From Hydractinia symbiolongicarpus (taxonomy: Eukaryota; Cnidaria; Hydrozoa; Anthoathecata; Hydractiniidae): DNA of 64,000 bases. Positions 36,143 through 44,936 of the stretch are shown here, one piece after another. The translations under genes and the position numbers were made by a program. Every line of letters begins with the position of its first letter. Position 1 is the stretch's first letter. The stretch lies in contig NC_079885.1 of the NCBI RefSeq assembly GCF_029227915.1, positions 23,127,001-23,191,000 on the forward strand. Direction: 5' to 3'. The notes under the pieces are model-generated. The model was not told where the DNA came from. It made no database searches and was given only the letters and a program-made list of their open reading frames with translations.

Positions 36143-37803
36143 TCAAGTAGTTTTTTCTGGTTTCTTTTTAATTAATACAGGCTTTAGGTTACATAATGCA
36201 GCACAGCATTTAACTATATGATCTGCATGTTGTAACATTGTAACAGGCAACACTCCCTTGAGTATGCGGTAAAACTTAATTCTGTTAATTGCTCGCTCAA
36301 CATGAATCCTTAAATTTGCTACATCTTTAGTTTTTTTACATTCAGCACTTGTCATCTGACTTTTTACACGTGCACCTGGTGGAACAACTAATTTGCAAAA
36401 ACGTAACATTAATTCTTCTCTGATTTGAAATCCACGATCTGCCATAACTTCATCATCCCTTCTAACAAATCGTAAAATCCAGAGTCATTTGTAATAAATT
36501 TATCAGACGCGCGCCCACCATAACAATCAGATAAAAAAGTTATATATCCAGAAGGGCTTATACCAACAAGAAATTTTAAAGTATTGTGATGTTTATAGTC
36601 TGACCAAGTAGATGCTTGATTTGTTAAGGATTTTGGTCTGTCAATGAACACCTCAGCACAATCAATTATAACCCGACATTTGGAATAACCTGCTTTGGCA
36701 AATGTTTTAGGCAAGTTATCACGAATGGCTTCTCTTGGCAGCCAGACAACAAGTGCATCACCCAAAACTCTACTTATAATTCTAATCCAAGTTACAAATA
36801 CTGTGGAACATGTTGATGGTGATATTCCAAAACGATCTGCAAGGTCCTCTGTCAGTAAGCCCAAACGAAGTTTCATCAAAACTAACAAAAACTCATCACG
36901 CTGTGTTAACTTTTTCACATGTTTAGTTTGACACTTTATTTTAGTACTTAAACATGCTCGTTTTGACCCCCTCCAATAATTCACTTGCTGTAAGTAAGGC
37001 TTTAATAACAATAACAGAGTGTTAAATAACATGATAGAAGATAGACCAGTGTAATAATTCATTTTGGAATCACTTTTAATGATTCTCCAAGTCATTGTTG
37101 TATTTTTAACAATTTCAAAGGCTTTGCCTCTATACTTCTTTACTTGTACAGTTAAGGAGTTCACTTTACTGACCAAAGATTTGATCATTTCGCTCTTGTC
37201 TTTGCATGATTCACATGTAGGCGGTGAAGAAATAGTGTAAGAGTGGTCTGGTATTGTCGGTGAAAAAAATCCTGATGCGTCAGAAATATTTGAGCAACAA
37301 GGTTCCTCTTCTTGGGCTTCATTGCTGGGAACATTTTCTGAATCAAGAGATGACTTTTCCAGAGAATGTCGAAATAGTTCCCTCCTAGGTTTTTTAGTAA
37401 CAGGAGTGTCGTACCCCAATTCTAGTGTTGGGTCTGGATACTTTTGGGAAGGTGTTCCATCAACAAAATGAACAGAGCATACCCTGTCACTTTGTTTTGG
37501 TACCCAATCACTTTTATCTGGGTTAATTCTTCTCATAGCTTTTATCCAACGCTGTCTCTGTTCGTAATTTCTAAGGACGCTTGGAAAGCAATACAAACTA
37601 AACGGTCGCTGACATGAACATTCTTCATGGTTAACTTCGTGAATTTCACATCGTTCCTTCTTCCATTTTCGCAGCTTCTTAGTGCTATTAAAACAGCCAA
37701 TAACAGCACAGTTTACACTTGGCATGATAAATAATTCTTGAAATAAAAGATTTTGTGCAGATAGATAAATGTAAGCGTGTTGTTTATACTTCGTTTTCAT
37801 CAA
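36143..37803 (-). CDS. ISL2EU transposase: THAP domain plus DDE_Tnp_4
   Basis: The probable start is the ATG at about 37725 ('MPSVNCAVIGCFNSTKKLRK'), which opens a THAP zinc finger (C2CH: CAVIGC, then 'WIKAMRRIN', 'VCSVHFVDG', 'PDPTLELGYD'). A Ser/Cys-rich spacer and a helix 'EMIKSLVSKVNSLTVQVKKY' follow. The HTH-like part 'DLADRFGISPSTCSTVF' precedes the catalytic core: 'CRVIIDCAEVFIDRP' (Asp 1), 'TWSDYKHHNTLKFLVGIS', 'VMADRGFQI' (Asp 2) and 'RIHVERAINRIKFYRIL' (Glu). The frame slips between 'YDLLEG' and 'MADRG' near 36445, at a GGG run that would need one more base. All three catalytic residues are present. The gene is convergent with the YqaJ protein. Confidence 0.87.
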
Positions 37804-37895
37804 GTTTAACTAAGAAGAACACAAGGAAGATTTTATCAGGCACCCCTTCTTAGAACCCAGTACCCTTCCCTAGCGCGGAATAATAATGGCGCGCG

Positions 37896-37912
37896 TAATG
37901 TTAAATAGGTGT
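37896..37912 (-). repeat. Terminal inverted repeat, right end of ISL2EU-A
   Basis: This is the exact reverse complement of 33742-33758, followed by the AT target duplication at 37913-37914. Confidence 0.9.
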
Positions 37913-38311
37913 ATTGGGAGATTGCAAGTTAGTCTGCAAAAAAGACAATAAAACATTGATAAGCCATTGATGTTGGCAAAGTGTAAATCCATGCTCTTTT
38001 ACCGGTCAAACATTATGACAATAGAAAATATTGACACTTCTTTGGGGCGTCACATCATAATTAATGAAGAATAATAAAATGTCAAATCTTTAAACGTGAC
38101 CTTGAAAAGAGACTTCTTAAAAATTTCGAAAGACTTCTTAAACCACTATTTGAGTTTTACAACATTAGTTCAACACCCTTTAAATTAATATTCGAGATTC
38201 TTACTTTTGGAGTGATACAAAATTTCGATATGAAACAAACAATTTAAGTAAGATGACATGATAACAAACGTTTCTTTAATTATATACATATTTTTATAAC
38301 AGTAAAAAATA

Positions 38312-38330
38312 TTTCCGAGGAGCTGGTGAT
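38312..38330 (-). mobile_element. USP copy c, left sliver outside ISL2EU-B
   Basis: TTCCGAGGAGCTGGTGAT matches copy b near 26742-26760 ('TTCTGAGTAGCTGGTAAT'). Together with 41756-41940 it reconstitutes one USP fragment into which ISL2EU-B inserted. Beyond 38312 the homology is lost. Confidence 0.6.
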
Positions 38331-38332
38331 AT

Positions 38333-38348
38333 TCTTGCGGTCGGAATG
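38333..38348 (+). repeat. Terminal inverted repeat, left end of ISL2EU-B
   Basis: TCTTGCGGTCGGAATG is preceded by the AT target duplication at 38331-38332 and is identical to the reverse complement of the right end. Confidence 0.93.
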
Positions 38349-38450
38349 TCACGTGACAAACAATAGTTTTGGCAGCCATTACGATATGGTGTACGCTTTT
38401 TCAGTCTTTCTGTAGCGATTGAAGGGATAAGACGTCTTTTTAATTTTAAA

Positions 38451-40306
38451 ATGTATCAATACGAAGAAAATTTGACTGGAGAAGCTTTAAAACGTTACAA
38501 GGAAAAGATTTTGCTAATTGGTTTAGAAAAATGTCCGTACAAAAGACCTGCAGATGATTGGATAGAAGACCCAACAGAGTGGCCACCACTTTCATATCAT
38601 CATCTTGATCACTACCTTATAAAATCCCCAAGTAAGAATCTTGCTAGCTAGTTTTCAGAAAACTGTTTGTTGAACCTGACTAAATAAATATTTTTGTTTT
38701 AATTTTTGATTCACTTAGGGATCTTCAGTCCAGAGGCAATGGAAAACTATAAATCTTTACAGGCTTATCAATATTTTATTTCTGGTTGGGTGCAAACGAC
38801 TAAACCTATTCATTTTCCTGGTGGTGTAGTGTTTTTTGCTGATGTCAGATCATCCTACCGTACAACTAAGGGAGCCCCATCATCCTTGGGTAGCTGTTGC
38901 AAAGAGTGGAAAGGTTGTAGCTGGTCACTGTACATGCATGGCTGGGTAAGTTTTATTTCTTTGTTGTATATATTACCTCTGATTGTAGCTATAACTAAAA
39001 ATTATTTTAATTATTAGCCTTGGTGAAACATGTTCTCATGTGGCAGCAATTCTTTATAAACTGGAAGCTGCTGTTCGACAAGGTTTAACTCACACCTACA
39101 GACCTTCCTTGCCAGTGGAACCAAAATTTTACCCGGAATGTTAACGCCTCCAAAATCTGTGACATTATTTTTTATTCCGATAAAGGGAAGTCAACAATAA
39201 AATCATATACAAGAAATGATATGCTACCTGCCACATCACAGGAACAAAGTGCATTTTTAGCTGATTTATCAACCGAAAGTAAGAAAGTTGTAGGTTTATC
39301 TCTGTTTGAAGAGCATCAAGATGCTTTCGTACTAAATGAACCTCCACCTGTTCAGCGTAAATTACCTTCTTCATTGTTGAGAACTTAAAGTACAGTGAGT
39401 CAGATCTTTGTTACATCGAAGAAGCGACTAGAAATCAAGCTACTTCTTCAACCTGGTACAAACAGAGAGCTGCAAGAATCACTGGTTCCATTATCCATTC
39501 AGTGCTTCATACAGATGAAACCAACCCAGCCAAAAGTTTAATGGATAAAATTTGTCAGAAGAAAATTTTATCTTTGAATGTGCCACCCCTAAAATGGGGT
39601 AGAGACCATGAACACGAAGCATTGTTATTGTTTCAGGAAATATCAACTTCCGATACTGTAAACAATATTGTAGTGTTGGGAGACCCAGAAACTCACACCG
39701 ATTTTGAATGCAAAGATGTAGGATTATGTGTACATCCAGAACATCCTTGGTTAGGTGCATCCCCTGATGCGTTAGTTTGCTGTGAGTGTTGCGGTTACGG
39801 TGTTGTAGAAGTTAAGTGCCCATACAGTTTACGTGAAGGCTCTTTGTTAGAGGCCATAAATTCTAACACATTTTATGTCAAAAATATCAATGGAATTTAT
39901 AAACTTGATAGTAAACATTGTTATTATGCACAAATTCAAATGGAAATGTTGGTTAACTAATGTCTTGTATGGTGATTTTGTTGTTTGGACACCGCAAGAA
40001 ATTTTAATTTTAAGGATCCCTGTCGATCAAGATTTTACAACCCTTATGAAGAGCAGGCAACATTGTTTTGGAAAAATCATATTTTGCCTTGCTTTAATAA
40101 CAAAATCGTACAACACAGATACAAACGCTCTTACTCCGGAAATAACACCAGAAAACCGTACTTATTGTGTGTGCGAGTCTACGACTGGTGAGGGTGAGAT
40201 GGTTGGATGCGATGAGTGCGACAACTGGTTTCATCCAAGCTGTTTAAAGTTGAAAAAACTTCCAGCCCAGAAGGTCTGGTATTGCTACGAATGTAGAAAA
40301 AAGTGA
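38451..40306 (+). pseudogene. ISL2EU partner protein B: SWIM, YqaJ nuclease and PHD finger
   Basis: Exon 1 (38451-38630, 'MYQYEENLTGEALKRYKEKI') ends at a GTAAGA donor. Exon 2 (about 38719-38945) carries 'AYQYFISGWVQ' and the first half of a SWIM finger ('HCTCMAG') in a frame shifted by one base near 38880. Exon 3 starts near 39019 with the second half ('ETCSHVAAILYKLEAAVRQG'). The YqaJ nuclease spans about 39440-39960: 'TWYKQRAARITGS', 'LKWGRDHEHEALLL', 'HPWLGASPDALVC', 'GVVEVKCPYS', 'CYYAQIQMEML'. After more frame slips a C4HC3 PHD finger closes the protein ('YCVCESTTG', 'VGCDECDNWFHPSC', 'WYCYEC'; 40160-40300). Element A lacks the PHD finger, and this protein lacks an obvious SAP motif. 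PHD fingers read histone tails, so chromatin targeting is a possible role (inference). Confidence 0.82.
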
Positions 40307-40414
40307 ACTGATATGTTTAAACTTTATTGTTACATTTATATACATTTTTACATGTTTATGTGTATGCTAAGGCAGAAATATTTTACAAAAGTCTAACTTC
40401 AAGGTATTTACTTC

Positions 40415-41638
40415 CTATGAACTATGCTTCTCACTTAAGTTACACAATGCTGCGCAAACCGGTGTGACGGAAATAAATACTTTGATTGTACAGTGTTTTT
40501 TGTATTGACTGTAGCATTGTCCCCTTGCTAAAAAATTGCTTGGTGCCTCAATAAATATTTTAAAGCAGTCTATAATGCTTGTTAGCCTTGGAAATTTTTG
40601 CTTAAAAACTGCTGGAATTGTTTGGAATATTTTCTCCCTGTCTGACATCCGAATAAGAAATTTCAGTTTATAGTACATTATGTTAACCCATTTCCAAAAA
40701 CACTCAATGCATGTTGTTGTAGCTATATTTTTAATATATGCCAAGAATTCGAAGTTTGGGTTTTGTTTAAGTTTGATGATCGTTAACAATATCTGATCTT
40801 CAACGTTCAAGGAAGGACTACGACTAACTTCAATGCTGAATTTTTTTAAGTAGGAAATTATTTTATCAAGTATATTGAACTCCAAGCCAGTTAGTTTAAT
40901 ACTCTTGTCTTTATTGTTCCTTAATCCTTCATAGGATAATGCCGTAGTTTTAAGATTTAATTCAGCCCGCAAGATATCTCTTTCATTACGAAGATTAACG
41001 TCTCCATATACAATGGAGTCCTTTCTTCCTCTACCAACGAACTGGATACATTGGTACTTGAATCGGTCTGTTCAGTCAACGTTAATTCCGTCGGTTCTTC
41101 AACACATGTACTTGATGATGGAACTGAAAAGAAAACATTTTTATAGTCAAGGCCTCTTGTCCATTTTTTGTGTATTTTTTATATAAAAAAGTGTAGCTAC
41201 TCACATTCTTTACTCAGAGCCCTGTTAATTCTTCTGTTGACGCGATCCATTTTACCCATTTCTGAAGAGTTGTCTTTAGTTCTCCCAGGGAAAACAGAAG
41301 GAATATAATCAGGATGTTTCTCTTTCTTTCCTAAAAGGATTATTTTTACTAGCTACACATTTCAGTTTCGAATACAGAACAGGCTAACAAAACGCACATG
41401 TACGCAGTTGGGAGTATGCCTTACCAGTTGCAAAATGTTGAGAACAAACAAAATTATGTAGTGATTTGGGTGACCATGTTTTGTCAAGAACTTTTCCAGA
41501 TTCATCAACTTGTGCACGACTTATCGCATTTAGCCATAGTCTTCGACGTTTTTCCTCTTTTGGAATAATATAATAATTTAAATCTTGCCTATTCCTCTTA
41601 TTATTTGTACAGTTTTCAACACAACAACACTTTGGCAT
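40415..41638 (-). pseudogene. ISL2EU transposase B: THAP-DDE with the catalytic half deleted
   Basis: ATG at 41638 opens a THAP finger ('MPKCCCVENCTNNKRNRQDL', 'WLNAISRAQ', 'FVCSQHF'), ending at a GTAAGG donor (exon end 41425). The second exon at about 41332-41209 reads 'HPDYIPSVFPGRTKDNSS'. The third exon from about 41125 has a coiled-coil-like stretch and, after a frameshift, 'LTGLEFNILDKIISYLKKFS', 'IIDCFKIFIEAPSNFLARG' (Asp 1) and 'KHCTIKVFISVTP'. It then jumps at about 40462 to the C-terminal 'VCAALCNL', which in element A lies about 120 residues later. Asp 2 and the catalytic Glu are thus deleted cleanly and in frame, so this copy cannot make active transposase and would depend on a relative. 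Confidence 0.82.
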
Positions 41639-41739
41639 CCTGCTGAGAATATTGAAGCAATGCTGTCTTTCCCGCTTTTTACTACCATATTCTACCCCCA
41701 AGCCAAAATGGCTAGTTATCGTTGCCATGGTGGTGACGT

Positions 41740-41755
41740 CATTCCGACCGCAAGA
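41740..41755 (-). repeat. Terminal inverted repeat, right end of ISL2EU-B
   Basis: CATTCCGACCGCAAGA is followed by AT (41756-41757) and then USP copy c sequence. Confidence 0.93.
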
Positions 41756-41940
41756 ATGACATGTATCACAAGTGGTAGATGTCTTGATACCAATACTAAA
41801 AAGACTTCGAAGAAATGGAACATCTAATGACAGACAAGGTAGAAGATATTCAAGGACCTCGGGACGTCGTGCTGAGCAAAGATATTAAACACGCTTCCCT
41901 TCGCGGTTGCGATATGACTTTTCATAGCACGCAAAAATTG
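41756..41940 (-). mobile_element. USP copy c, main fragment
   Basis: 41758-41938 matches 26763-26940 of copy b closely ('GATGTCTTGAT.CCAATACT', 'GGTAGAAGATATTCAAGGAC'). On the minus strand it encodes the USP middle ('RAMK.H', 'HDVPEVLEYLL', 'FPFLGSLF'). It is cut at 41940 and lacks both catalytic boxes. This fragment is the target into which ISL2EU-B jumped. Confidence 0.8.
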
Positions 41941-42239
41941 AAAAAGGTTTACAATACAGCAAGCTGCACTGAAGTATCTTGTCTACAGGGACGGTGGATG
42001 TAAATAAAATTGGGATTAGGCTCCCAGAAGAAGGTGCTGAATACACTTTCTTGCTTATTACAAGCATGAGTACTGTCCAACTTGGACCTATAACTATTCA
42101 CTGAGAAAATCTTAAAGAGAAAAAACAATCCTTCAATCACAAACAATACAACACAAGACAGAGCTAACAACATAAACGGACTGGTTACAGAACAAACACA
42201 AATGGAAAAAATGTATATGTCAAAAATATATAATATAAA
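41941..42239. other. Spacer without a recognised feature
   Basis: Short open frames on both strands show no domain. It separates the fragment of copy c from the 3' end of copy d. Confidence 0.3.
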
Positions 42240-42256
42240 AAAGAATTATATAAAGC

Positions 42257-42340
42257 CCTCCTGTGCGCCAGAGCTTGTGACTCTGGCTGTAGCTTTCCAC
42301 ATGTGTTACAGGGCCCAAACACTCAGCCTTACACAGGAGG
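42257..42340 (-). ncRNA. Branched hairpin region in the 3' UTR of copy d
   Basis: On the minus strand CCTCCTGTG (42340-42332) pairs with CACAGGAGG (42265-42257). Inside lie a CTGTA/TACAG hairpin and a CCAGAG/CTCTGG hairpin, after a single-stranded CTGAGTG. The outline (outer helix, CTGA-containing strand, two inner hairpins) matches the segments in copies b, e and f although the sequence does not align well. I rate the equivalence as likely but not shown. Confidence 0.45.
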
Positions 42341-42440
42341 TTGTCATGACTGGACCAGCCTGTACATATTTTGACTAAGGACAGCAGGGCTGCCAAGCCT
42401 GAAGAGCAAGTTAGTAAACTTGGGCACCTTATTGAACTGT

Positions 42441-42500
42441 GGTAAAAAGTGGGATCGTTACACCCAAAGACAAGCTGAAAGCAAACCCCCTTGCTAAGCT
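42441..42500 (-). repeat. USP-LINE 3' motif, copy d version
   Basis: On the minus strand this reads AGCAAGGGGGTTTGCTTTC then AGCTTGTCTTTGGGTGTAAC then GATCCCACTTTTTACC. Compared with copy b, the helix TGGAG/CTCCA has become TGGG/CCCA, so both arms changed together while the loop GTAACGA stayed. Confidence 0.8.
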
Positions 42501-42645
42501 TCTTTTAAGTTACCAGAGAAGAGTGAGCTGAACTCTTTACCCTCTGGGTATTGACGGCAAACTGGTTCGAATGAACTAGCTGGGGTAATATAAAACCGCT
42601 CGGATTTACATTTTCCTCCCCCATGACCCTGGAAGTACAGGTTTT

Positions 42646-43659
42646 TTAAACGTAATGATAAATGTATAAGAAAGAAAGAAAAAGCGGATCAACAGCGAAC
42701 GTAACAAAGAATATAACATGAATTGTTGTTGAGAATAGGTGGAGAGCATTTGCAAACCGCTCATCGTTGCAGTGGTACCAAGAATTTGTGGCAGGATCCT
42801 TAACATAAGCCCAATAATGACCTGCGGTTACCGTACCGGAGTGATTAATTGTTGCTAACAATGAGTAGTTCTGATTAAACATTGTGTCCGTATCACTGAC
42901 GAGAGGTAGTTGCAGAAGAGAGTCACGTAAAGAAACACATTCAACAACTCTGTTGTCTTTTACCAGATGTTCACCATGTTTTAAAAACCTTTTAAGATGC
43001 AGGAATAAGATTTCACTAATCCTGCTGATTTGCGTTTCTCTAGTACTCTCTCTATGTGCAAAGCATTGCAGACAAAACCACTTGTTTCCATCAGTTAGAA
43101 TTTCCAGTTCTAAAAATTTGCGGACACAAGATTGGATTTTAGATGTCATTGGCAGTGTGAAAATGTCCTGCATTTCCACATTTACCGAGGTGCACAGGCA
43201 GGTGCTACAGCTTACGGACATTGAGATTTCAGTTGAAATTTTATCTGCAGCAATCGGGGAAAATCCCTTAAGGGCGTCCAAAACCACAAACAAAATCTCT
43301 GCTACATCTTGCTGAGTATTAAATTGGAAGTCCACTTTTCCATCAGAGTGCATTTGACGTTTAAGGGCCCAGAGAAAATTCGAAGGGTCAACAGGTGACA
43401 ATGATTGCTTCAGCTTCGCCATGTTAAGGGAAATAGACCTCGCAATAGGTGATAAATGAAACGATTCTGACCCACTCTGGCACCAGAGTGTTGGAATGGT
43501 ACTTAATACTTGCAAAATGGCGTTGGCGTAACAGGTGTTGCCTTTGTTTAAAAAACCGATGTTTTTATAGACACTAATTGGTTGAGTGTCATTTTTATTT
43601 TTTGCTAACCTTTTTAGATGGCCCCTTTCAGCGAGATGAAACACCCTTGGTCTCCACAA
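42646..43659 (-). CDS. USP (C19) domain, copy d, intact open frame
   Basis: 337 codons. The Cys box 'GFLNKGNTCYANAILQVLS' at residues 32-50 has the catalytic Cys and the Asn/Gln of the family. 'SRISEILFLHLKRFLKHGEH' is the conserved LHLKRF strand, and 'SLLATINHSGTVTAGHYWAY' is the His box with 'SWYHCNDE' after it. Zinc-binding pairs are 'SCSTCLC' and 'WFCLQCF'. Length fits a minimal USP catalytic core. The last 35 residues are hydrophobic and probably read past the natural end, which other copies place about 12 residues after 'CND'. The start is not defined, since in other copies USP is a C-terminal part of a longer protein. It is the only copy here with a complete, undisrupted catalytic core. 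Confidence 0.85.
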   Translation of the reverse strand: MWRPRVFHLAERGHLKRLAKNKNDTQPISVYKNIGFLNKGNTCYANAILQVLSTIPTLWCQSGSESFHLSPIARSISLNMAKLKQSLSPVDPSNFLWALKRQMHSDGKVDFQFNTQQDVAEILFVVLDALKGFSPIAADKISTEISMSVSCSTCLCTSVNVEMQDIFTLPMTSKIQSCVRKFLELEILTDGNKWFCLQCFAHRESTRETQISRISEILFLHLKRFLKHGEHLVKDNRVVECVSLRDSLLQLPLVSDTDTMFNQNYSLLATINHSGTVTAGHYWAYVKDPATNSWYHCNDERFANALHLFSTTIHVIFFVTFAVDPLFLSFLYIYHYV

Positions 43660-43756
43660 TGGGCAAAGCCTGCTTGGATTTGGGTAATTGCATTAAGGAG
43701 TCAGTTGACCAAACATTGGATGAGGGGTCAACTGAACTTCTAGAAGCAACCAAACT

Positions 43757-44566
43757 TAACCCAAGTTATGTGAGGGAAATTGAGAAGATGGCACACTGTG
43801 TGGGCTGTTGGATGTTGCAGGGAATTGTCTAGTAGAGCGCGGGCCCTAATTGTGTCTGCATAACTCAAAATGAGCATTAAATACTCTAGAACTCTCCATC
43901 TAAGCCATGGTCTCTCCTGGAAATAATAGACAGGGTATATCCCTCGATATCTGTGAGTCAAGCCATGTAAAATATGCACATCTATCTATCTATCTAAATT
44001 TCGCGGGGAGAAACTCAGTACCATTCACGCAGGTTGTTTTTTTTAAGTAAAACGAAAAAAAAATCCAATTTCATCAAGTTCCCTACACCACATATAATGA
44101 AATCAAAGTGTTAATTGTGAAAACTGTAGAATATGGACTGTTTACGTTACTATTTGTTATTATCATTGTTACTGTTTCCTTTTGTTTATTTAGAAAACCA
44201 CAATCTTTACTTAAGAAAATATATATAAAGACACTTCGTTTAAGAACCGCTCCAAATATTGCGACTTATGTAATATTTTTGCTACACGAATATGTCTATC
44301 CATGTAATCTACAGCGTGTGAAGCAGCCATTCAGACATCATCGATGTGCATATTTTACATGGCTAGCCTCACAAATATCGAGGGATATACCCTGTCAATT
44401 ATTTCCAGGAGGGGCCATGGCGTAGATGGAGAGTCCTAGAGTATTTAATGCTCATTTTGAGCTACGCAGACCCAATTAGAGCCCGCGCTCTACTAGACAA
44501 CTCCCGGCAACATCCAACGGCCCACACAGTGTGCCATCTTCCCAATTTCCCTCACATGGCTTGGGT
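43757..44566. repeat. Inverted repeat pair of about 210 bp
   Basis: 43757-43985 and 44335-44566 are inverted copies of one sequence containing 'GAGGGATATACCCTGTC', 'GAGTATTTAATGCTCATTTT' and 'CACACAGTGTGCCATCTTC'. The loop between is about 350 bp with no recognised gene. Both copies end in simple repeats: (CTAT)n at 43981-43996 and (TAAG)n at 44567-44591. Two SINE-like repeats inserted head to head, or one fold-back element, would both explain it. The open frame 43740-43979 lies inside the repeat and is not supported as a gene. Confidence 0.8.
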
Positions 44567-44936
44567 AAGTAAGTAAGTAAGTAAGTAAGTAAATATGTAT
44601 TCTGTTTGAAGAATAAAGTTACAACTAAGTATACACAAATACAACCACAAGGGTTTTCTAAGCCGTGTACACCATATAAATATATAAACTTTCTTTTTTA
44701 AAAACTATATACATTTAAAAAAAAATGTTATGGGGGGTGGGGGAACCGAGAAAAGAGCAAAAAGGGGAGTGTTTTTCTTTGACAATGAACTTAAATAAGT
44801 TATAAAATTAAAGGAATAGGTATTGAAAGATTACAAAAACTATTGAGTAGTATTGGTAATACTTTGAGCAAATGATGTTGTTTATAAATACTAATAATAT
44901 ATTATATAGTATCGCATAAAAAATATGTTTGATATA
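44567..44936. other. (TAAG)n tract and AT-rich spacer
   Basis: Six TAAG units at 44567-44591 end the right arm of the inverted repeat. The rest is AT-rich, includes a poly-A and G-rich spot near 44718-44745, and then becomes the likely 3' untranslated part of LINE-1. Confidence 0.5.

Larger units (their letters stand above)
33742..37912. mobile_element. ISL2EU-type DNA transposon A, near complete
   Basis: Perfect terminal inverted repeats start ACACCTATTTAACATTA at 33742-33758 and end with the reverse complement at 37896-37912. Both ends are flanked by AT (33740-33741 and 37913-37914), a 2-bp target duplication. Inside are two convergent genes: a SAP-SWIM-YqaJ protein (33901-35621) and a THAP-DDE transposase (37803-36143). 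Pairing a DDE_Tnp_4-type transposase with a YqaJ nuclease is, from memory, the hallmark of the ISL2EU group related to Harbinger. Each gene has one apparent 1-base frameshift. About 500 bp of AT-rich DNA without a gene separates the convergent ends. Confidence 0.88.
38333..41755. mobile_element. ISL2EU-type DNA transposon B
   Basis: Perfect 16-bp terminal inverted repeats (TCTTGCGGTCGGAATG at 38333-38348, reverse complement at 41740-41755) are flanked by AT on both sides. The outside sequence joins to AGCTGGTGAT-AT-GACATG, which matches the uninterrupted copy b (AGCTGGTAATATGACATG, about 26749-26766). The AT was therefore duplicated on insertion. Inside are a SWIM-YqaJ-PHD gene (plus) and a THAP transposase with an internal deletion (minus). 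The family differs from element A in its ends and in having introns near the 5' ends of both genes. Confidence 0.92.
42240..43760 (-). mobile_element. RLE-LINE with USP, copy d (diverged subfamily, 5'-truncated)
   Basis: This minus-oriented copy has an intact USP reading frame (43659-42646) followed by the subfamily's own 3' motif (42500-42441) and a branched hairpin region (42340-42257). No RT or RLE remains upstream; the left limit is near 43760, where an inverted repeat element begins. The protein is only loosely similar to copies b and f, so this is a separate subfamily. Confidence 0.72.
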
